Shown here: positions 9,177 to 19,047 of the stretch, piece after piece
How the letters are laid out: each line of letters opens with the position of its first letter
Position numbering within the stretch: the stretch's first letter is position 1
Assembly (NCBI RefSeq): GCF_000425345.1
Contig: NZ_AUDG01000030.1
Span: forward strand, 1-51,515
Source: Rheinheimera baltica DSM 14885
Lineage (GTDB): Bacteria > Pseudomonadota > Gammaproteobacteria > Enterobacterales > Alteromonadaceae
Length of the DNA: 51,515 nt
Reading direction: 5' to 3'
Notes under the pieces: generated by a model
The model's database searches: none
The model's input: the letters and a program-made list of their open reading frames with translations, nothing else
Told to the model about the DNA's origin: nothing
Position numbers and translations under genes: made by a program

Positions 9177-12100
9177 ATGGATACTAACAAAGGCATTATC
9201 GCGTGGTTCGCGCGCAATAGCGTCGCAGCCAACCTGCTAATGGCGATTATTTTGGTCGCTGGTGTAGCATCTTTATTTACTATTAAAAAACAAATTTTCC
9301 CTGAAATTGTGCTGGAGCAAGTTAACATCCGTGTGCCTTACTTAGGGGCTGCACCTCAAGAGGTTGAAACGGGTGTTATTGATAAAATAGAAGAGAGTTT
9401 ACGTGGGGTTAATGGTATCAAGCGAATTCGTTCTACTGCTGTAGAAGGTTTAGCAACGGTTCGGGCTGAAATTGCCAGTAACTATAACGTGCAAGAGGTT
9501 ATGGATGAGATTAAAACGCAAGTTTCAGCCATTTCTTCTTTGCCAGAGCAAACCGAAAAGCCGGTAGTTTATCGGGTTCGTTTTCAAAGTAATGTTATGT
9601 GGTTATCGCTATATGGTGATGCCAGCGAGCGCACGTTAAAAGAGTTAGCAAAAGACGTACGTGATGAAGTGAAAAAGCTTCCCGGCGTAAGCAAAGTAGA
9701 TGTTATTGGCGCGCGCGATTATGAAGTGTCTATTGAACTTTCTGAAGCCAAGCTTAAAGAGTATGGCTTAACTTTTGACCAGGTGGTAACGGCCATTCGT
9801 GGTAGCTCGGTCGATTTGCCAGGCGGTTCAATAAAAGCAGAAAGTGGTAATATTTTACTGCGTACTAAAGGTCAGGCATATTTTGCCCAAGACTTTGAAA
9901 ACATTGTGCTGCTGACCTTTGCTGATGGTACGCGCTTGTCGTTAAACGACATTGCCGTGATTAACGATGGCTTTATAGAGCGCGAAGATTTATCAACCTT
10001 TGATGGTAAAAACTCGATATCTATTCGTGTTGACGCTGTCGGTGATGACAATACCCTTAAAATTGCCGAACAAGTTAAACAGTATGTTGAGAAAAAGCAA
10101 AAAGACCTGCCATCGTCTGTGTCCATAGCGCACTGGGGCGATGCAAGTTATTACCTTCAAGGCCGGTTAGACTTGATGAGCAATAACTTGTTAATGGGAG
10201 CTTTTTTGGTATTGCTTGCATTAACGTTATTCCTCGAGTTTCGTATAGCCTTTTGGGTAATGGTTGGGATCCCAGTGTGTTTCCTCGGGGCAATGGCGAT
10301 GTTACCCCTGCCGTTGTTTAATGTTTCTATCAATATGATCAGTTTATTTGGTTTCATCCTGGTGTTGGGGATAGTGGTGGATGATGCCATTATTATCGGG
10401 GAAAGTGCCTACAGTGAAATTGAAAAACGTGGTAAGTCAGCTGAGGCCGTAATAGCCGGTGCGAAAAAGGTCGCTATGCCCGCCACTTTTGGTGTACTCA
10501 CCACTATTGCAGCCTTTACACCAATGCTTATGGTCGGTGGGGCACAGGCGCCTATTTGGGGTTCCATTGCCTGGGTCGTTGTGCTGTGTTTAATTTTCTC
10601 ATTGGTAGAGTCAAAAATGATTCTACCATCACACATTGTCAATATGGACACTAAACCGTGGGATCCGGATCGCAAAGGCCTGTTTTACAGCATGGGCCGT
10701 GCCTGCAGCAATGGCTTAAAACGCGTTCGCCTATCGGTTTCAAATGTGATGAATCGTTTTATTTACAATACCTACCAGCCGTTTGTTGAACGCTGCATTC
10801 GTTATCGCTATGTCACTATGGCCGCTTTTTTTGCCATGCTGATCTTAATGTTTGGTGTACTGGGTGGCGGCTTTGTGCGCTGGGTGTTTTTCCCCAATAT
10901 CCCAAGTGATTTTATCAATGCAAACTTGACGATGCAGGACGGGTCTTCAAATGCGGCAACCGTAAATGCCATGCGTGAAGCTGAAGCTGCGCTTATGCGA
11001 GCTAACGAAAAGCTCAATGCTGAGTTTGATGAAGATATTGTTAAGCACCGTTTAGTTTTCTTAAATGGTGACACGGCCGGTCAAATGGTGGTGGAGCTTG
11101 AGAAAAGCGAAGGTCGTGAAATCGACGGTTTTGAAATTGCCAATCGCTGGCGCGAAGAAATGCCAGAAATTCCGGGTTTAAAAGCATTTAAAATTGATGC
11201 GGCAACCGGTGGCGGTGGTGGCAGTGATGTAGCATTGCAGCTACGAGGTTCAAACCTGGATAACCTTAAACTGGCAACGGAAGAGCTAAAAGCAAAGTTA
11301 GCGGAATATGCCGGTGTGTATGACATTGAAGATAATTTGCTTGGCGGCAACGACGAAATTGTATTAGAGCTTAAACCGGAAGCGCATTTGTTGGGTTTAA
11401 CACTAGCTGATGTTGCACGTCAGGTTCGATATGGTTTTTATGGTGCTGAAGCACAGCGTATGCAGCGCGATGGCGAAGAAGTAAAAGTGATGGTGCGTTA
11501 TCCACGCAATGAGCGAAGCTCTATTGGCAGCTTGGAAAATATGCGTATCCGTACTGCCGGGGGTGGTGAAATTCCGTTTGCTCAGGTTGCCAGTTACACC
11601 TTGCAGCCAAGCTATAGCGCAATAAATCGTGTTAATGGTGAACGTGCTGTTACCGTAACCGCGGCTGTAGACAAGGCGACAGTTGAACCGGGTAAAGTTA
11701 TTGGCGAGATGCAACGCGACTTTATTCCGCAAATTAGTGACAAATATGAAGGGGTAACCGGTGAGCTAGACGGTGCAAGTCAGGATGAAATGGATGCGCA
11801 AGCCGACTTAATTAAAGCGGGTATCTTTGCACTGTTTTGTATCTACGGGTTAATGGCTATTCCGTTAAAATCATACAGCCAACCGCTGATAATAATGAGT
11901 GTCATTCCATTTGGTTTGGTGGGAGCGGTAATTGGCCATATGGTACTGGGGTTGAGCATGAGTATTATGTCAGTGTTTGGCTTAGTTGCCCTCGCTGGCG
12001 TTGTCGTGAACGATTCTTTGGTTATGGTGGATTTTGTTAACCGAGCGAGGGAAGAGGGGTTATCAGTGCGAGATGCAGTGTCTCAAGCCGGCTCGCAGCG

Positions 12101-12350
12101 CTTTAGAGCCATCTTACTGACATCGCTGACTACCTTTGTAGGTTTGGCACCCATTGTGTTAGAGCGTAGCTTGCAAGCTAAAATAGTGGTGCCGATGGCA
12201 GTATCCCTGGCCTTTGGTATTTTGTTTGCGACTGTAATTACCTTAGTGCTAATACCGGCGCTGTACGTAATACTAGAAGATGTGAAAAACCTGTTTCGTA
12301 GCAAAGAGCAAAAACAAGATACCCGATTAGGCTCTGCTCAAATTGAGTAA
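9177..12350 (+). CDS. RND efflux pump, HAE1-type inner-membrane permease
   Basis: The 1057-residue protein has the RND two-fold layout: TM1 near residues 15-33, a large periplasmic porter loop, a TM2-6 block, a second loop and TM8-12. The proton-relay motif GIVVDDAIIIGESAY in TM4 keeps the Asp-Asp pair, and ALAGVVVNDSLVMVDFVN is the matching TM10 segment. It exports hydrophobic or amphiphilic compounds with proton antiport. The gene starts 3 nt after the adaptor, and its ribosome site AAGGAG overlaps the adaptor stop, so the two are one transcription and translation unit. No local regulator indicates the substrate. Confidence 0.92.
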   Translation: MDTNKGIIAWFARNSVAANLLMAIILVAGVASLFTIKKQIFPEIVLEQVNIRVPYLGAAPQEVETGVIDKIEESLRGVNGIKRIRSTAVEGLATVRAEIASNYNVQEVMDEIKTQVSAISSLPEQTEKPVVYRVRFQSNVMWLSLYGDASERTLKELAKDVRDEVKKLPGVSKVDVIGARDYEVSIELSEAKLKEYGLTFDQVVTAIRGSSVDLPGGSIKAESGNILLRTKGQAYFAQDFENIVLLTFADGTRLSLNDIAVINDGFIEREDLSTFDGKNSISIRVDAVGDDNTLKIAEQVKQYVEKKQKDLPSSVSIAHWGDASYYLQGRLDLMSNNLLMGAFLVLLALTLFLEFRIAFWVMVGIPVCFLGAMAMLPLPLFNVSINMISLFGFILVLGIVVDDAIIIGESAYSEIEKRGKSAEAVIAGAKKVAMPATFGVLTTIAAFTPMLMVGGAQAPIWGSIAWVVVLCLIFSLVESKMILPSHIVNMDTKPWDPDRKGLFYSMGRACSNGLKRVRLSVSNVMNRFIYNTYQPFVERCIRYRYVTMAAFFAMLILMFGVLGGGFVRWVFFPNIPSDFINANLTMQDGSSNAATVNAMREAEAALMRANEKLNAEFDEDIVKHRLVFLNGDTAGQMVVELEKSEGREIDGFEIANRWREEMPEIPGLKAFKIDAATGGGGGSDVALQLRGSNLDNLKLATEELKAKLAEYAGVYDIEDNLLGGNDEIVLELKPEAHLLGLTLADVARQVRYGFYGAEAQRMQRDGEEVKVMVRYPRNERSSIGSLENMRIRTAGGGEIPFAQVASYTLQPSYSAINRVNGERAVTVTAAVDKATVEPGKVIGEMQRDFIPQISDKYEGVTGELDGASQDEMDAQADLIKAGIFALFCIYGLMAIPLKSYSQPLIIMSVIPFGLVGAVIGHMVLGLSMSIMSVFGLVALAGVVVNDSLVMVDFVNRAREEGLSVRDAVSQAGSQRFRAILLTSLTTFVGLAPIVLERSLQAKIVVPMAVSLAFGILFATVITLVLIPALYVILEDVKNLFRSKEQKQDTRLGSAQIE

Positions 12351-12368
12351 TTAAAAAATCTAAAGCAA

Positions 12369-12400
12369 AAAGGCCACGCAATAGCGTGGCCTTTGATTTT
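12369..12400. terminator. Bidirectional intrinsic terminator
   Basis: AAAGGCCACGC (12369-12379) and GCGTGGCCTTT (12384-12394) form a perfect 11-bp stem with an AATA loop. A T-rich tail follows on the right and an A-rich stretch lies on the left. It sits between the convergent RND pump gene and asnB. Confidence 0.88.
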
Positions 12401-12415
12401 GTATAAGGTTAAGCT

Positions 12416-14080
12416 TTAGTAAGCTTGAGTGTGAACGTCCCGCACCGCACGACCTGATGGATCGGTCATTTGTGCCATTTTTTCATCCCACGCTAAGGCT
12501 TCTGGCGTAGAGCAAGCTACTGATTTACCGCCAGGTACACAGGCAATAGCGCCCGCATGTGGGAAGTGCTCTTCAAAAATGACCCGATAGTAATAAGCTT
12601 CTTTGCTATCTGGGGTATTGATGGGGAAACGGAAGCTGGCAGTAGCCATTTGCTGATCCGACACTTCTTTTTCAGCATGGGCTTTTAAGCTATCAATCCA
12701 GCTGTAACCTACACCGTCTGAAAACTGCTCTTTTTGCCGCCACAGTATTTCGTCAGGCAACACACCATCAAACGCCTGGCGTAAAAAGTGTTTCTCCATT
12801 TTGCCGCCACCACACATTTTGGCTTGTGGGTTTAAGCGCATGGCCACGTCCATAAATTCTTTGTCTAAAAATGGTACCCGGGCTTCAATACCCCAAGCCG
12901 ACATCGCTTTGTTAGCACGGTTGCAGTCGAACATATGTAGCCGGTCAAGTTTGCGCAGCGTTTCTTCATGAAACTCTTTCGCATTCGGCGCCTTATGGAA
13001 GTACAAATAACCACCAAATAGTTCGTCTGAGCCTTCACCCGACAATACCATTTTAATGCCCATGGCTTTAATTTTACGCGCCATTAAGTACATAGGGGTA
13101 GAGGCGCGAATGGTGGTTACATCGTAAGTTTCCAGGAAGTAAATCACATCGCGTAATGAATCTAAGCCTTCTTGCACAGTAAAATGCACCGTATGGTGCA
13201 CTGTGCCAATGGCATCAGCGACTTTTTGCGCGGCAATTAAATCCGGTGATCCGGCAAGGCCAACAGCAAACGAGTGTAACCGTGGCCACCAGGCTTCGCT
13301 TTGGTCGTCATCTTCTACCCGGCGTTTGGCGTATTGCTGGGCAATAACTGACGTTAACGACGAGTCTAAGCCCCCCGACAGTAATACCCCGTAAGGTACG
13401 TCTGACATCAAATGCGTTTTAACGCTATTCTCCAACGCCGCTTTAAGCTCTTCCAGGCTGGCAGGGTTGTCTTTTACTGCATCAAAGCTTTGCCAGTCAC
13501 GTTGATAATACTTGCGTAGCTCACCAACTTTACTATCAAAGTAGTGGCCTGGCGGGAATTCTTTAATTTGTTTACAAACCGGTACTAATGCTTTTAGCTC
13601 CGAGGCGACAAACAATTGACCATGTTCATCATAGCCATAATACAGTGGAATTATACCAATATGGTCGCGTGCTATCAGGTATCGGTTTTGCTCTGCGTCA
13701 TACAGAATAAATGCAAACATCCCTTGTAGCATGTCAATAAACTCGACGCCATGCTCCAAATACAGTGGTAATATCACTTCACAATCTGACTTTGTTTTGA
13801 ATGGATAAGGCTCGCCAAGTTGTTTTTCCAGCGCCTTATGATTGTAGATTTCACCATTCACTGCCAGAATGTGATTTCGATTATCATTGATAAGGGGTTG
13901 GGCTCCATTTTCAGTATCTACAATTGCCAGGCGCTCGTGCACTAAAATGGCATTGTCGTTATTCCACACGCCAGACCAATCTGGCCCGCGGTGACGTAAT
14001 AACTTGGATAACTGTAGCGCTTGTTGGCGCAAGGCTTTAACATCAGTTTTGATGTCAAGCACCCCGAATATCGAACACAT
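12416..14080 (-). CDS. asnB: Asparagine synthase B (glutamine-hydrolysing)
   Basis: 554 residues, the same length as E. coli AsnB. Cys2 (MCSIFGV) is the glutaminase nucleophile of the N-terminal Ntn domain, with RHRGPDWSG and NGEIYNH as substrate-pocket motifs. The C-terminal synthetase domain carries the PP-loop LSGGLDSSL (about residue 234) and SGEGSDELFGGY. It converts Asp, ATP and Gln to Asn. GAGG about 6 nt before the ATG supports the start. It is monocistronic. Confidence 0.97.
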   Translation of the reverse strand: MCSIFGVLDIKTDVKALRQQALQLSKLLRHRGPDWSGVWNNDNAILVHERLAIVDTENGAQPLINDNRNHILAVNGEIYNHKALEKQLGEPYPFKTKSDCEVILPLYLEHGVEFIDMLQGMFAFILYDAEQNRYLIARDHIGIIPLYYGYDEHGQLFVASELKALVPVCKQIKEFPPGHYFDSKVGELRKYYQRDWQSFDAVKDNPASLEELKAALENSVKTHLMSDVPYGVLLSGGLDSSLTSVIAQQYAKRRVEDDDQSEAWWPRLHSFAVGLAGSPDLIAAQKVADAIGTVHHTVHFTVQEGLDSLRDVIYFLETYDVTTIRASTPMYLMARKIKAMGIKMVLSGEGSDELFGGYLYFHKAPNAKEFHEETLRKLDRLHMFDCNRANKAMSAWGIEARVPFLDKEFMDVAMRLNPQAKMCGGGKMEKHFLRQAFDGVLPDEILWRQKEQFSDGVGYSWIDSLKAHAEKEVSDQQMATASFRFPINTPDSKEAYYYRVIFEEHFPHAGAIACVPGGKSVACSTPEALAWDEKMAQMTDPSGRAVRDVHTQAY

Positions 14081-14275
14081 GATAACCTCTATTAATTAAT
14101 TTAGTGTAAACACATTTTGTACCCTATAGATTTCAACCTACGCGGGTAATTTGGCAGTATGTACGTCTAAACGCACCCCTTGAATGTGCCATGCCATGGT
14201 AAAATTGCAAGCGCTTTTTCGCGCTTTTTGTAAGTAATTCATGCTGAGAACTTTCAGCCACAGCAACAGAAAATA

Positions 14276-15103
14276 ATGCTTATGCAAAAAACTGATGTAA
14301 AAAACCGTTTTATGCCACCACTGCACTGGGATGCCACTGTGTTAAATAGCAACAGCATCTTTAACGACCTGTGTCAGTGTTTTAATGTTTGCCAGCTCAA
14401 GCACTGGCCAGATCTAAACTGGTTGAACCAATGCGCGCAACATACCGCTGTTACCTTTGTTGATAACGATGAGCTCAGTGCAGATGGTCGCTATTATGAA
14501 GAATATATTTATGCAACTAAGCGGGTGCCAACCCGGCGGCAAAATTGGCATGACTTTTTTGGTGCTTTAATCTGGAGTTTGTTTCCAAAGACCAAAAGTT
14601 TACTCAATAAGCTGCATATCAACGAAATAACTGAACACGGATTAAAGCAACGTAGCAAGTTACGTAATAAGCTCACGTTGTTTGATGAATGCGGCTTAGT
14701 CATTTGTTTGCAACCCAGTACTTATGAACATGCTAACCTGCTTCGAGAACATCAATGGCAGCACAGTTTTATTAATAAACGTCACGACTGGTGGCAAGGC
14801 ATACGGCCAATGATTTTTGGCCATGCACTATATGAAATGGCGACAGCCCCTTTTATTGGCTTAACGGCAAAAGCATTGTTTGTTGAAGTACCAAGCGGTT
14901 TTTGCCAATGGCCATTACCCCAAGCTTATGCGTATGTGGATGAGCAGTTAGTAAGACAAATAACCCAAGGTGATTTGTTAAATAAATCACAGTTAACACC
15001 TTTGCCGTTGTTAGGTGTGCCGCTATGGTATGCGGCCAACCAGCAGCCGCAATTTTATAGTAATCAGGATTACTTTCGCCCCAAGCGGCACAGTACCGTT
15101 TAA
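14276..15103 (+). CDS. DUF3025 domain-containing protein
   Basis: The 275-residue product carries the DUF3025 core: YYEEYIYATKRVPTRRQNWHDFFGALIW followed by FPKTKSLLNKLH, and later QWQHSF and WWQGIRPMIFGHALYEM segments. No signal peptide or membrane segment is seen. The function of the family is unknown. There is no clear ribosome site; MLMQ (14276) or MQK (14282) could be the start. Its stop codon overlaps that of the convergent OmpA-family gene. Confidence 0.8.
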   Translation: MLMQKTDVKNRFMPPLHWDATVLNSNSIFNDLCQCFNVCQLKHWPDLNWLNQCAQHTAVTFVDNDELSADGRYYEEYIYATKRVPTRRQNWHDFFGALIWSLFPKTKSLLNKLHINEITEHGLKQRSKLRNKLTLFDECGLVICLQPSTYEHANLLREHQWQHSFINKRHDWWQGIRPMIFGHALYEMATAPFIGLTAKALFVEVPSGFCQWPLPQAYAYVDEQLVRQITQGDLLNKSQLTPLPLLGVPLWYAANQQPQFYSNQDYFRPKRHSTV

Positions 15104-16599
15104 CGTAAAACCAGCTCTACCCGGCGGTTAGCGGCTTTACCCTCGGTATTGGCATTGTGCTGCTGTGGTGACATGGCGCCAACACCTTCTGCTAATAACC
15201 GCTCGGTACTAATGCCTTGTTTAATTAGAGCCTGCAACACGCTGTTAGCGCGTGCTTTAGACAGTTGTATATTGTGGCTATGGCTACCGCTGTTATCAGT
15301 ATGGCCCACCACATAAAACTGCTGCGATGGATGGGTTTTCAGGTAGTCGGTAATAACTGCTAAAGCAGTATCCGATTCTGCCAACAAGCTGGCGCTGTCG
15401 GTGGCAAAATGTAAGCCATGCAATACCACTTTACCGCTGCGGCTTAGCTCGTTTTGCAGGTAGGCGGTGTCAATACTGACGCGGTTAGTTTGCATGCTGC
15501 TTAGCTCAACAATATCGTGTGCGATATTCACATTGGTTGAGCCACTCGCTTTTAGTACATATATCGACAGGTAGATGTCTTGTTTGTTTACTGTTTTATG
15601 GGCTGTTAGCATGCGGTAGTCATCATCTTTATCGTTACTATTACTTAAATAACTTTTAAAACGATTCCAATCGGGGCTGCCTTGCCACAATAATTTACGT
15701 TGTTCATCGCCACAGCTTTGGTGCTCACAGCTAAATAAAATGTTAAAGCCAGCATCCTTAAGCGCCTGTTGGTAATTACGAAACACCTGCAAGGTAGACT
15801 GATCTTTACTGGCTTCGTAGTGCAACAGGGTAGACTTACCTGCCAGCGTTAAATGTGGAACCTGCTTGTTATTATTGGCAATACCGGTTGGTAGCCGCAC
15901 TTCGGTATATTCGGTGTCAGTACGGTGGGTAAGCTTAGCGCCGGCATAACGTGAAATAAGCGGGTGGTCACCACCTTTAGCGCTATCTGGCCCTAAACTG
16001 GTTGCAGCTGGGCTGCTACCTGGCGAATTGCTTAATGCTTCAGGCGAAATAGTTACCAGCCCCAGTTGTAATTGCTGAGGCTCGCTAATTATTTGGCCAA
16101 TTTCAACTCTGTCGCCATAAGGTTGTCTAATGAACCATTGTATGTAAGTAGGATGTGTATCAGGCCCTAGCTGCGCCAGAATATAATAATGCTCGTTACT
16201 GCCTTGCGAAAAGGTAGCCATGCTAAGAAAAACGTTACGTGTCCAATGTCGGCTTTTTAATAATTCATCAGAAAAATTTCTTCCGCAGTCAGAACGACAA
16301 ACCAAAATCAGCTTTCCTCCCAAGCGTTTTACAACATCGAGATAATTTTCAGCTATTTGCAGTGGCGAATGTTCGCCTTCAATAAAGTAAATATGGCCGG
16401 TGTGCTTACCCAGAATTGACTTGCTACTAAATTCGGCGTTGTCGGTGATTTTATTAAGTGGCAGCACTATTTCAGCATAATTTGTCACGGCGTAGCTTTT
16501 AATCGAAGTTCCGGGATAAGCCCCTACCAGCGGGTGATCCACTTCGGCCAGAAGCACAGTGCTGGTTAAAAATAGTAAAATGAGTAACAAAAAACGCAT
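15100..16599 (-). CDS. Exported OmpA-family protein with two tandem DUF4892-like domains
   Basis: A signal peptide (about residues 1-18) is followed by two homologous units that each start DHPL. Unit 1 is about residues 21-185 and unit 2 about 211-370. Each has a close cysteine pair (101/105 and 291/296) that could form a disulfide, and the conserved run Y-x(n)-LPLN/LPTG with later LAGKSTLLHYE-type strands. A peptidoglycan-binding OmpA C-terminal domain (about 390-499) follows, with HFATDSASL, VVGHTDNSGS, LSKARANSV and NRRVEL. DUF4892-OmpA proteins normally carry one DUF4892 unit, so this is an internal duplication. It is probably periplasmic or outer-membrane and anchored to the wall. Confidence 0.8.
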   Translation of the reverse strand: MRFLLLILLFLTSTVLLAEVDHPLVGAYPGTSIKSYAVTNYAEIVLPLNKITDNAEFSSKSILGKHTGHIYFIEGEHSPLQIAENYLDVVKRLGGKLILVCRSDCGRNFSDELLKSRHWTRNVFLSMATFSQGSNEHYYILAQLGPDTHPTYIQWFIRQPYGDRVEIGQIISEPQQLQLGLVTISPEALSNSPGSSPAATSLGPDSAKGGDHPLISRYAGAKLTHRTDTEYTEVRLPTGIANNNKQVPHLTLAGKSTLLHYEASKDQSTLQVFRNYQQALKDAGFNILFSCEHQSCGDEQRKLLWQGSPDWNRFKSYLSNSNDKDDDYRMLTAHKTVNKQDIYLSIYVLKASGSTNVNIAHDIVELSSMQTNRVSIDTAYLQNELSRSGKVVLHGLHFATDSASLLAESDTALAVITDYLKTHPSQQFYVVGHTDNSGSHSHNIQLSKARANSVLQALIKQGISTERLLAEGVGAMSPQQHNANTEGKAANRRVELVLR

Positions 16600-16899
16600 A
16601 ACAGTCCTTATATTTTTTAAAAGACGTTGTAAAAGTAGAAACCGAGTAACAAATAGCTATTGGGTTACGCATGGCTCTAAAACGGGTGTAATGATAGCAG
16701 TACGTGTGCTAATAGTAAGTTAACACTATTGATGGAACTTATTAAAGTACAATGAGCCCCGTTATCATAGTGAGTATGGAACTTGGCTAATTACAAACAA
16801 CTGCTTACAGTTTATTTGCCTTAAATTTCATCAACTAATTGCTTCTGATCTGAGTCTTCTTGATAATTAAATGTAGAATTATAACGACAGGATGGTTAC
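16600..16899. other. Divergent intergenic region, no gene seen
   Basis: 300 bp separate the minus-strand OmpA-family gene from natA and must hold the promoters of both. The sequence is AT-rich. TTGATA (16860-16865) with TTATAA about 15 bp on is a poor promoter candidate for natA. AGGA about 9 nt before the natA ATG is its ribosome site. No repeat or hairpin of note was seen. Confidence 0.5.
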
Positions 16900-17706
16900 A
16901 TGATAGAAATTCAGGAGCTAGCCAAGGCTTTTGCGCTTGGTAAAAGCAGCAAATTATCTGACACCGAAAAACAAGATGTACGTTATAGCAAAGACGCGTT
17001 TCATTCAGTGCGTAATGTTAGCTTTAGCTGTGGGCCGGGTGAGGTGTTGGGTTTGCTCGGGCCAAATGGTGCCGGTAAAACCACTACGCTGCGTATGCTA
17101 TCAACAGCACTAAAGCCAGATGCTGGCTCAGTGTTATTAAATGGTGTCGATGTGTTAAAGCAGCCCGTTAAAGCCAGGCAACAAATTGGCTTTTTATCTG
17201 CCGACACCGGCTTATATGGCAAGCTGACTGCCTTTGAAAATATTGCTTATTTTGGCCGTTTACATGGCATGAAAGAAGAGGCCCTAAAGCAACGTATTGA
17301 TGAGCTATTTACCTTGTTAAACATGCATGACTTTGCCAATCGCCGCGCGGATAATATGTCTACGGGTATGAAGCAAAAGACCGCTATTGCGCGTGCCGTT
17401 GTGCACGGGCCTAAAGTCGTTATTCTGGACGAGCCTACAACAGGGCTGGATATTATGACCGTGCAAACGGTATTGGATTTTATCAAAGGCTTAAAAGCTG
17501 CTGGTACACCCGTTATTTTCTCTACTCATCATTTAGACGAAGTTGCGTCCTTGTGTGACCGGGTGGTGGTAATTGATAAAGGCGTAAGTGCGTTTAGTGG
17601 CGACATTGGCCAGTTTAGAGCGTTGTCTGACAATGGCGATTTGCGTGATGCGTTTTTATCCGTGTTACAAGGCAGTGTTATAACCCAACAGCAAGGAGCA
17701 GCATAA
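16900..17706 (+). CDS. natA: ABC transporter ATP-binding protein, NatA type
   Basis: The 268-residue ABC ATPase has Walker A GLLGPNGAGKTTTLRML, signature MSTGMKQKTAIARAVVHGP, Walker B VVILDEPTTGLDIMT and the H-loop STHHLDE. The signature has the STGMKQK form of the NatA/DrrA group rather than LSGGQ. NatA works with NatB; Bacillus NatAB exports Na+, but Alteromonadales homologs are annotated by similarity only. The stop overlaps the next ATG by 1 nt (TAATG). Confidence 0.85.
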   Translation: MIEIQELAKAFALGKSSKLSDTEKQDVRYSKDAFHSVRNVSFSCGPGEVLGLLGPNGAGKTTTLRMLSTALKPDAGSVLLNGVDVLKQPVKARQQIGFLSADTGLYGKLTAFENIAYFGRLHGMKEEALKQRIDELFTLLNMHDFANRRADNMSTGMKQKTAIARAVVHGPKVVILDEPTTGLDIMTVQTVLDFIKGLKAAGTPVIFSTHHLDEVASLCDRVVVIDKGVSAFSGDIGQFRALSDNGDLRDAFLSVLQGSVITQQQGAA

Positions 17707-18908
17707 TGTGGCAGGTTTATTTTAAAGAGCTTACCGAACTAATGCGGGATAAAAAGACGCTGATTTTTGTAATCTTGTTACCAATTTTCATCTTCCCGGT
17801 TATCTTTGGTGTTATGGGATTAGTGTTGTCTAGCACGACCAGTAAAGCAATGCAGGAAGAACACCGCTATGTCATTGTAAATGCCGATCAAGCGCCTGAT
17901 TTTGCTGAAAAGGTGTTTTATCATAAAAATTTTAAACAAGTTAACTCAGATAAAACATCTGAAGCTGATTTAATAGAAGCCATACGCAATGATGAGTTTG
18001 ATGTTGCTGTGGTGATACCTGCTGATTTTGCGACTAAGCGCCAACAAGTTGAACAGTCTAAATGGCAAATTATTTATAACCAGTCATCACAATTCGATTT
18101 TATGTATCGTTACTTTAACGAAATGATGTCTGATTATAATGAAACCTTACAGCGTGCGGCATTAACCCAGCTCAATGTAGATCAAACCAAATTAAGCGCC
18201 ATTATCAAACCTGTTGATGTTCAGAAGGTAGATACCGCTGCTAAACGCGAAAATATCGGTGAAAAGTTCGGTGCGCTAATTGCGTATATTTTAATTCCGT
18301 TGTGTTTGTTAGGAGCATCGTACCCGGCTATTGATATGGGGGCCGGCGAGAAAGAGCGTGGTACGTTGGAAACCTTACTAATTTGTCCAATTAGCCGGGT
18401 CAGTATTGTTTTAGGTAAGTTTTTAACCGTGCTGACAACGGGCTTAGTGGGGGCGCTTATTACCGTTGCCAGCTTTGGTATTTGGGGCGCAGTTATTGGC
18501 TCCTTAGGCGGTATGGCGGTGGTGCAAGAGGCTATGTCCGCAATCGCAATTACTGAGCTTATTTTAATATTTTCGTTGTTGCTACCCATTTCTGCAGTGT
18601 TTGCGGCACTGTTATTGGCTATTTCTATTTATGCCAGAACCTTTAAAGAAGCGCAAAATTACATTAGCCCATTATCAATTTTCATATTTTTGCCGTTAGT
18701 TGCGGCAATGATGCCCGGTGTTGAATTAACGGCCATAACCGCATTAGTGCCTATTATGAATGTGGCATTGGCCATTAAAGAGTTAATAAAAGGCACCGCT
18801 GATTATGGTTTGTTAGCGTTAATTTTTGCTTCAACCATTGCGTTAGCCACTGCGGCAATTGCATTTTGCGTGCATTGGTTTCAACAAGAAAAAGTGTTAT
18901 TTCGTTAA
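17706..18908 (+). CDS. natB: ABC transporter permease, NatB/ABC-2 type
   Basis: 400 residues. The N-terminal motif YFKELTELMRDKKTLIFVILLPI leads into TM1 (about 20-40). A large periplasmic domain follows (about 45-190), then about six C-terminal membrane segments with the ABC-2 hallmark GAGEKERGTLETLLICPISR. It is the membrane partner of the preceding ATPase and is translationally coupled to it. The substrate is not shown by the sequence. Confidence 0.87.
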   Translation: MWQVYFKELTELMRDKKTLIFVILLPIFIFPVIFGVMGLVLSSTTSKAMQEEHRYVIVNADQAPDFAEKVFYHKNFKQVNSDKTSEADLIEAIRNDEFDVAVVIPADFATKRQQVEQSKWQIIYNQSSQFDFMYRYFNEMMSDYNETLQRAALTQLNVDQTKLSAIIKPVDVQKVDTAAKRENIGEKFGALIAYILIPLCLLGASYPAIDMGAGEKERGTLETLLICPISRVSIVLGKFLTVLTTGLVGALITVASFGIWGAVIGSLGGMAVVQEAMSAIAITELILIFSLLLPISAVFAALLLAISIYARTFKEAQNYISPLSIFIFLPLVAAMMPGVELTAITALVPIMNVALAIKELIKGTADYGLLALIFASTIALATAAIAFCVHWFQQEKVLFR

Positions 18909-18935
18909 AACAAACCAAATTAACTGCAATTACAG

Positions 18936-18960
18936 AACGCCAGCATTCGCTGGCGTTTTT
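18936..18960 (+). terminator. Intrinsic terminator after natAB
   Basis: AACGCCAGC (18936-18944), loop ATTC, GCTGGCGTT (18949-18957), then a run of T. The stem is 9 bp and perfect. It separates natAB from bfd. Confidence 0.9.
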
Positions 18961-18983
18961 ATTACGAATAGCTCCAGTTTATA

Positions 18984-19014
18984 AATACTATTGATAATAG
19001 TTCTTAATAGTATT
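18984..19014 (+). promoter_or_regulatory. Palindromic, Fur-like operator upstream of bfd
   Basis: AATACTATT (18984-18992) and AATAGTATT (19006-19014) are perfect 9-bp inverted arms 13 bp apart. The segment between begins GATAATAGTT, which resembles one half of a 7-1-7 Fur box (TGATAAT-x-ATTATCA); the other half is poor. The site ends about 33 bp before the bfd ATG, where a promoter would be. Control of bfd by Fur is known in related bacteria; here it is inferred. Confidence 0.45.
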
Positions 19015-19047
19015 AAAATAATTTTGTCTAACTGATGAGGCACTATT

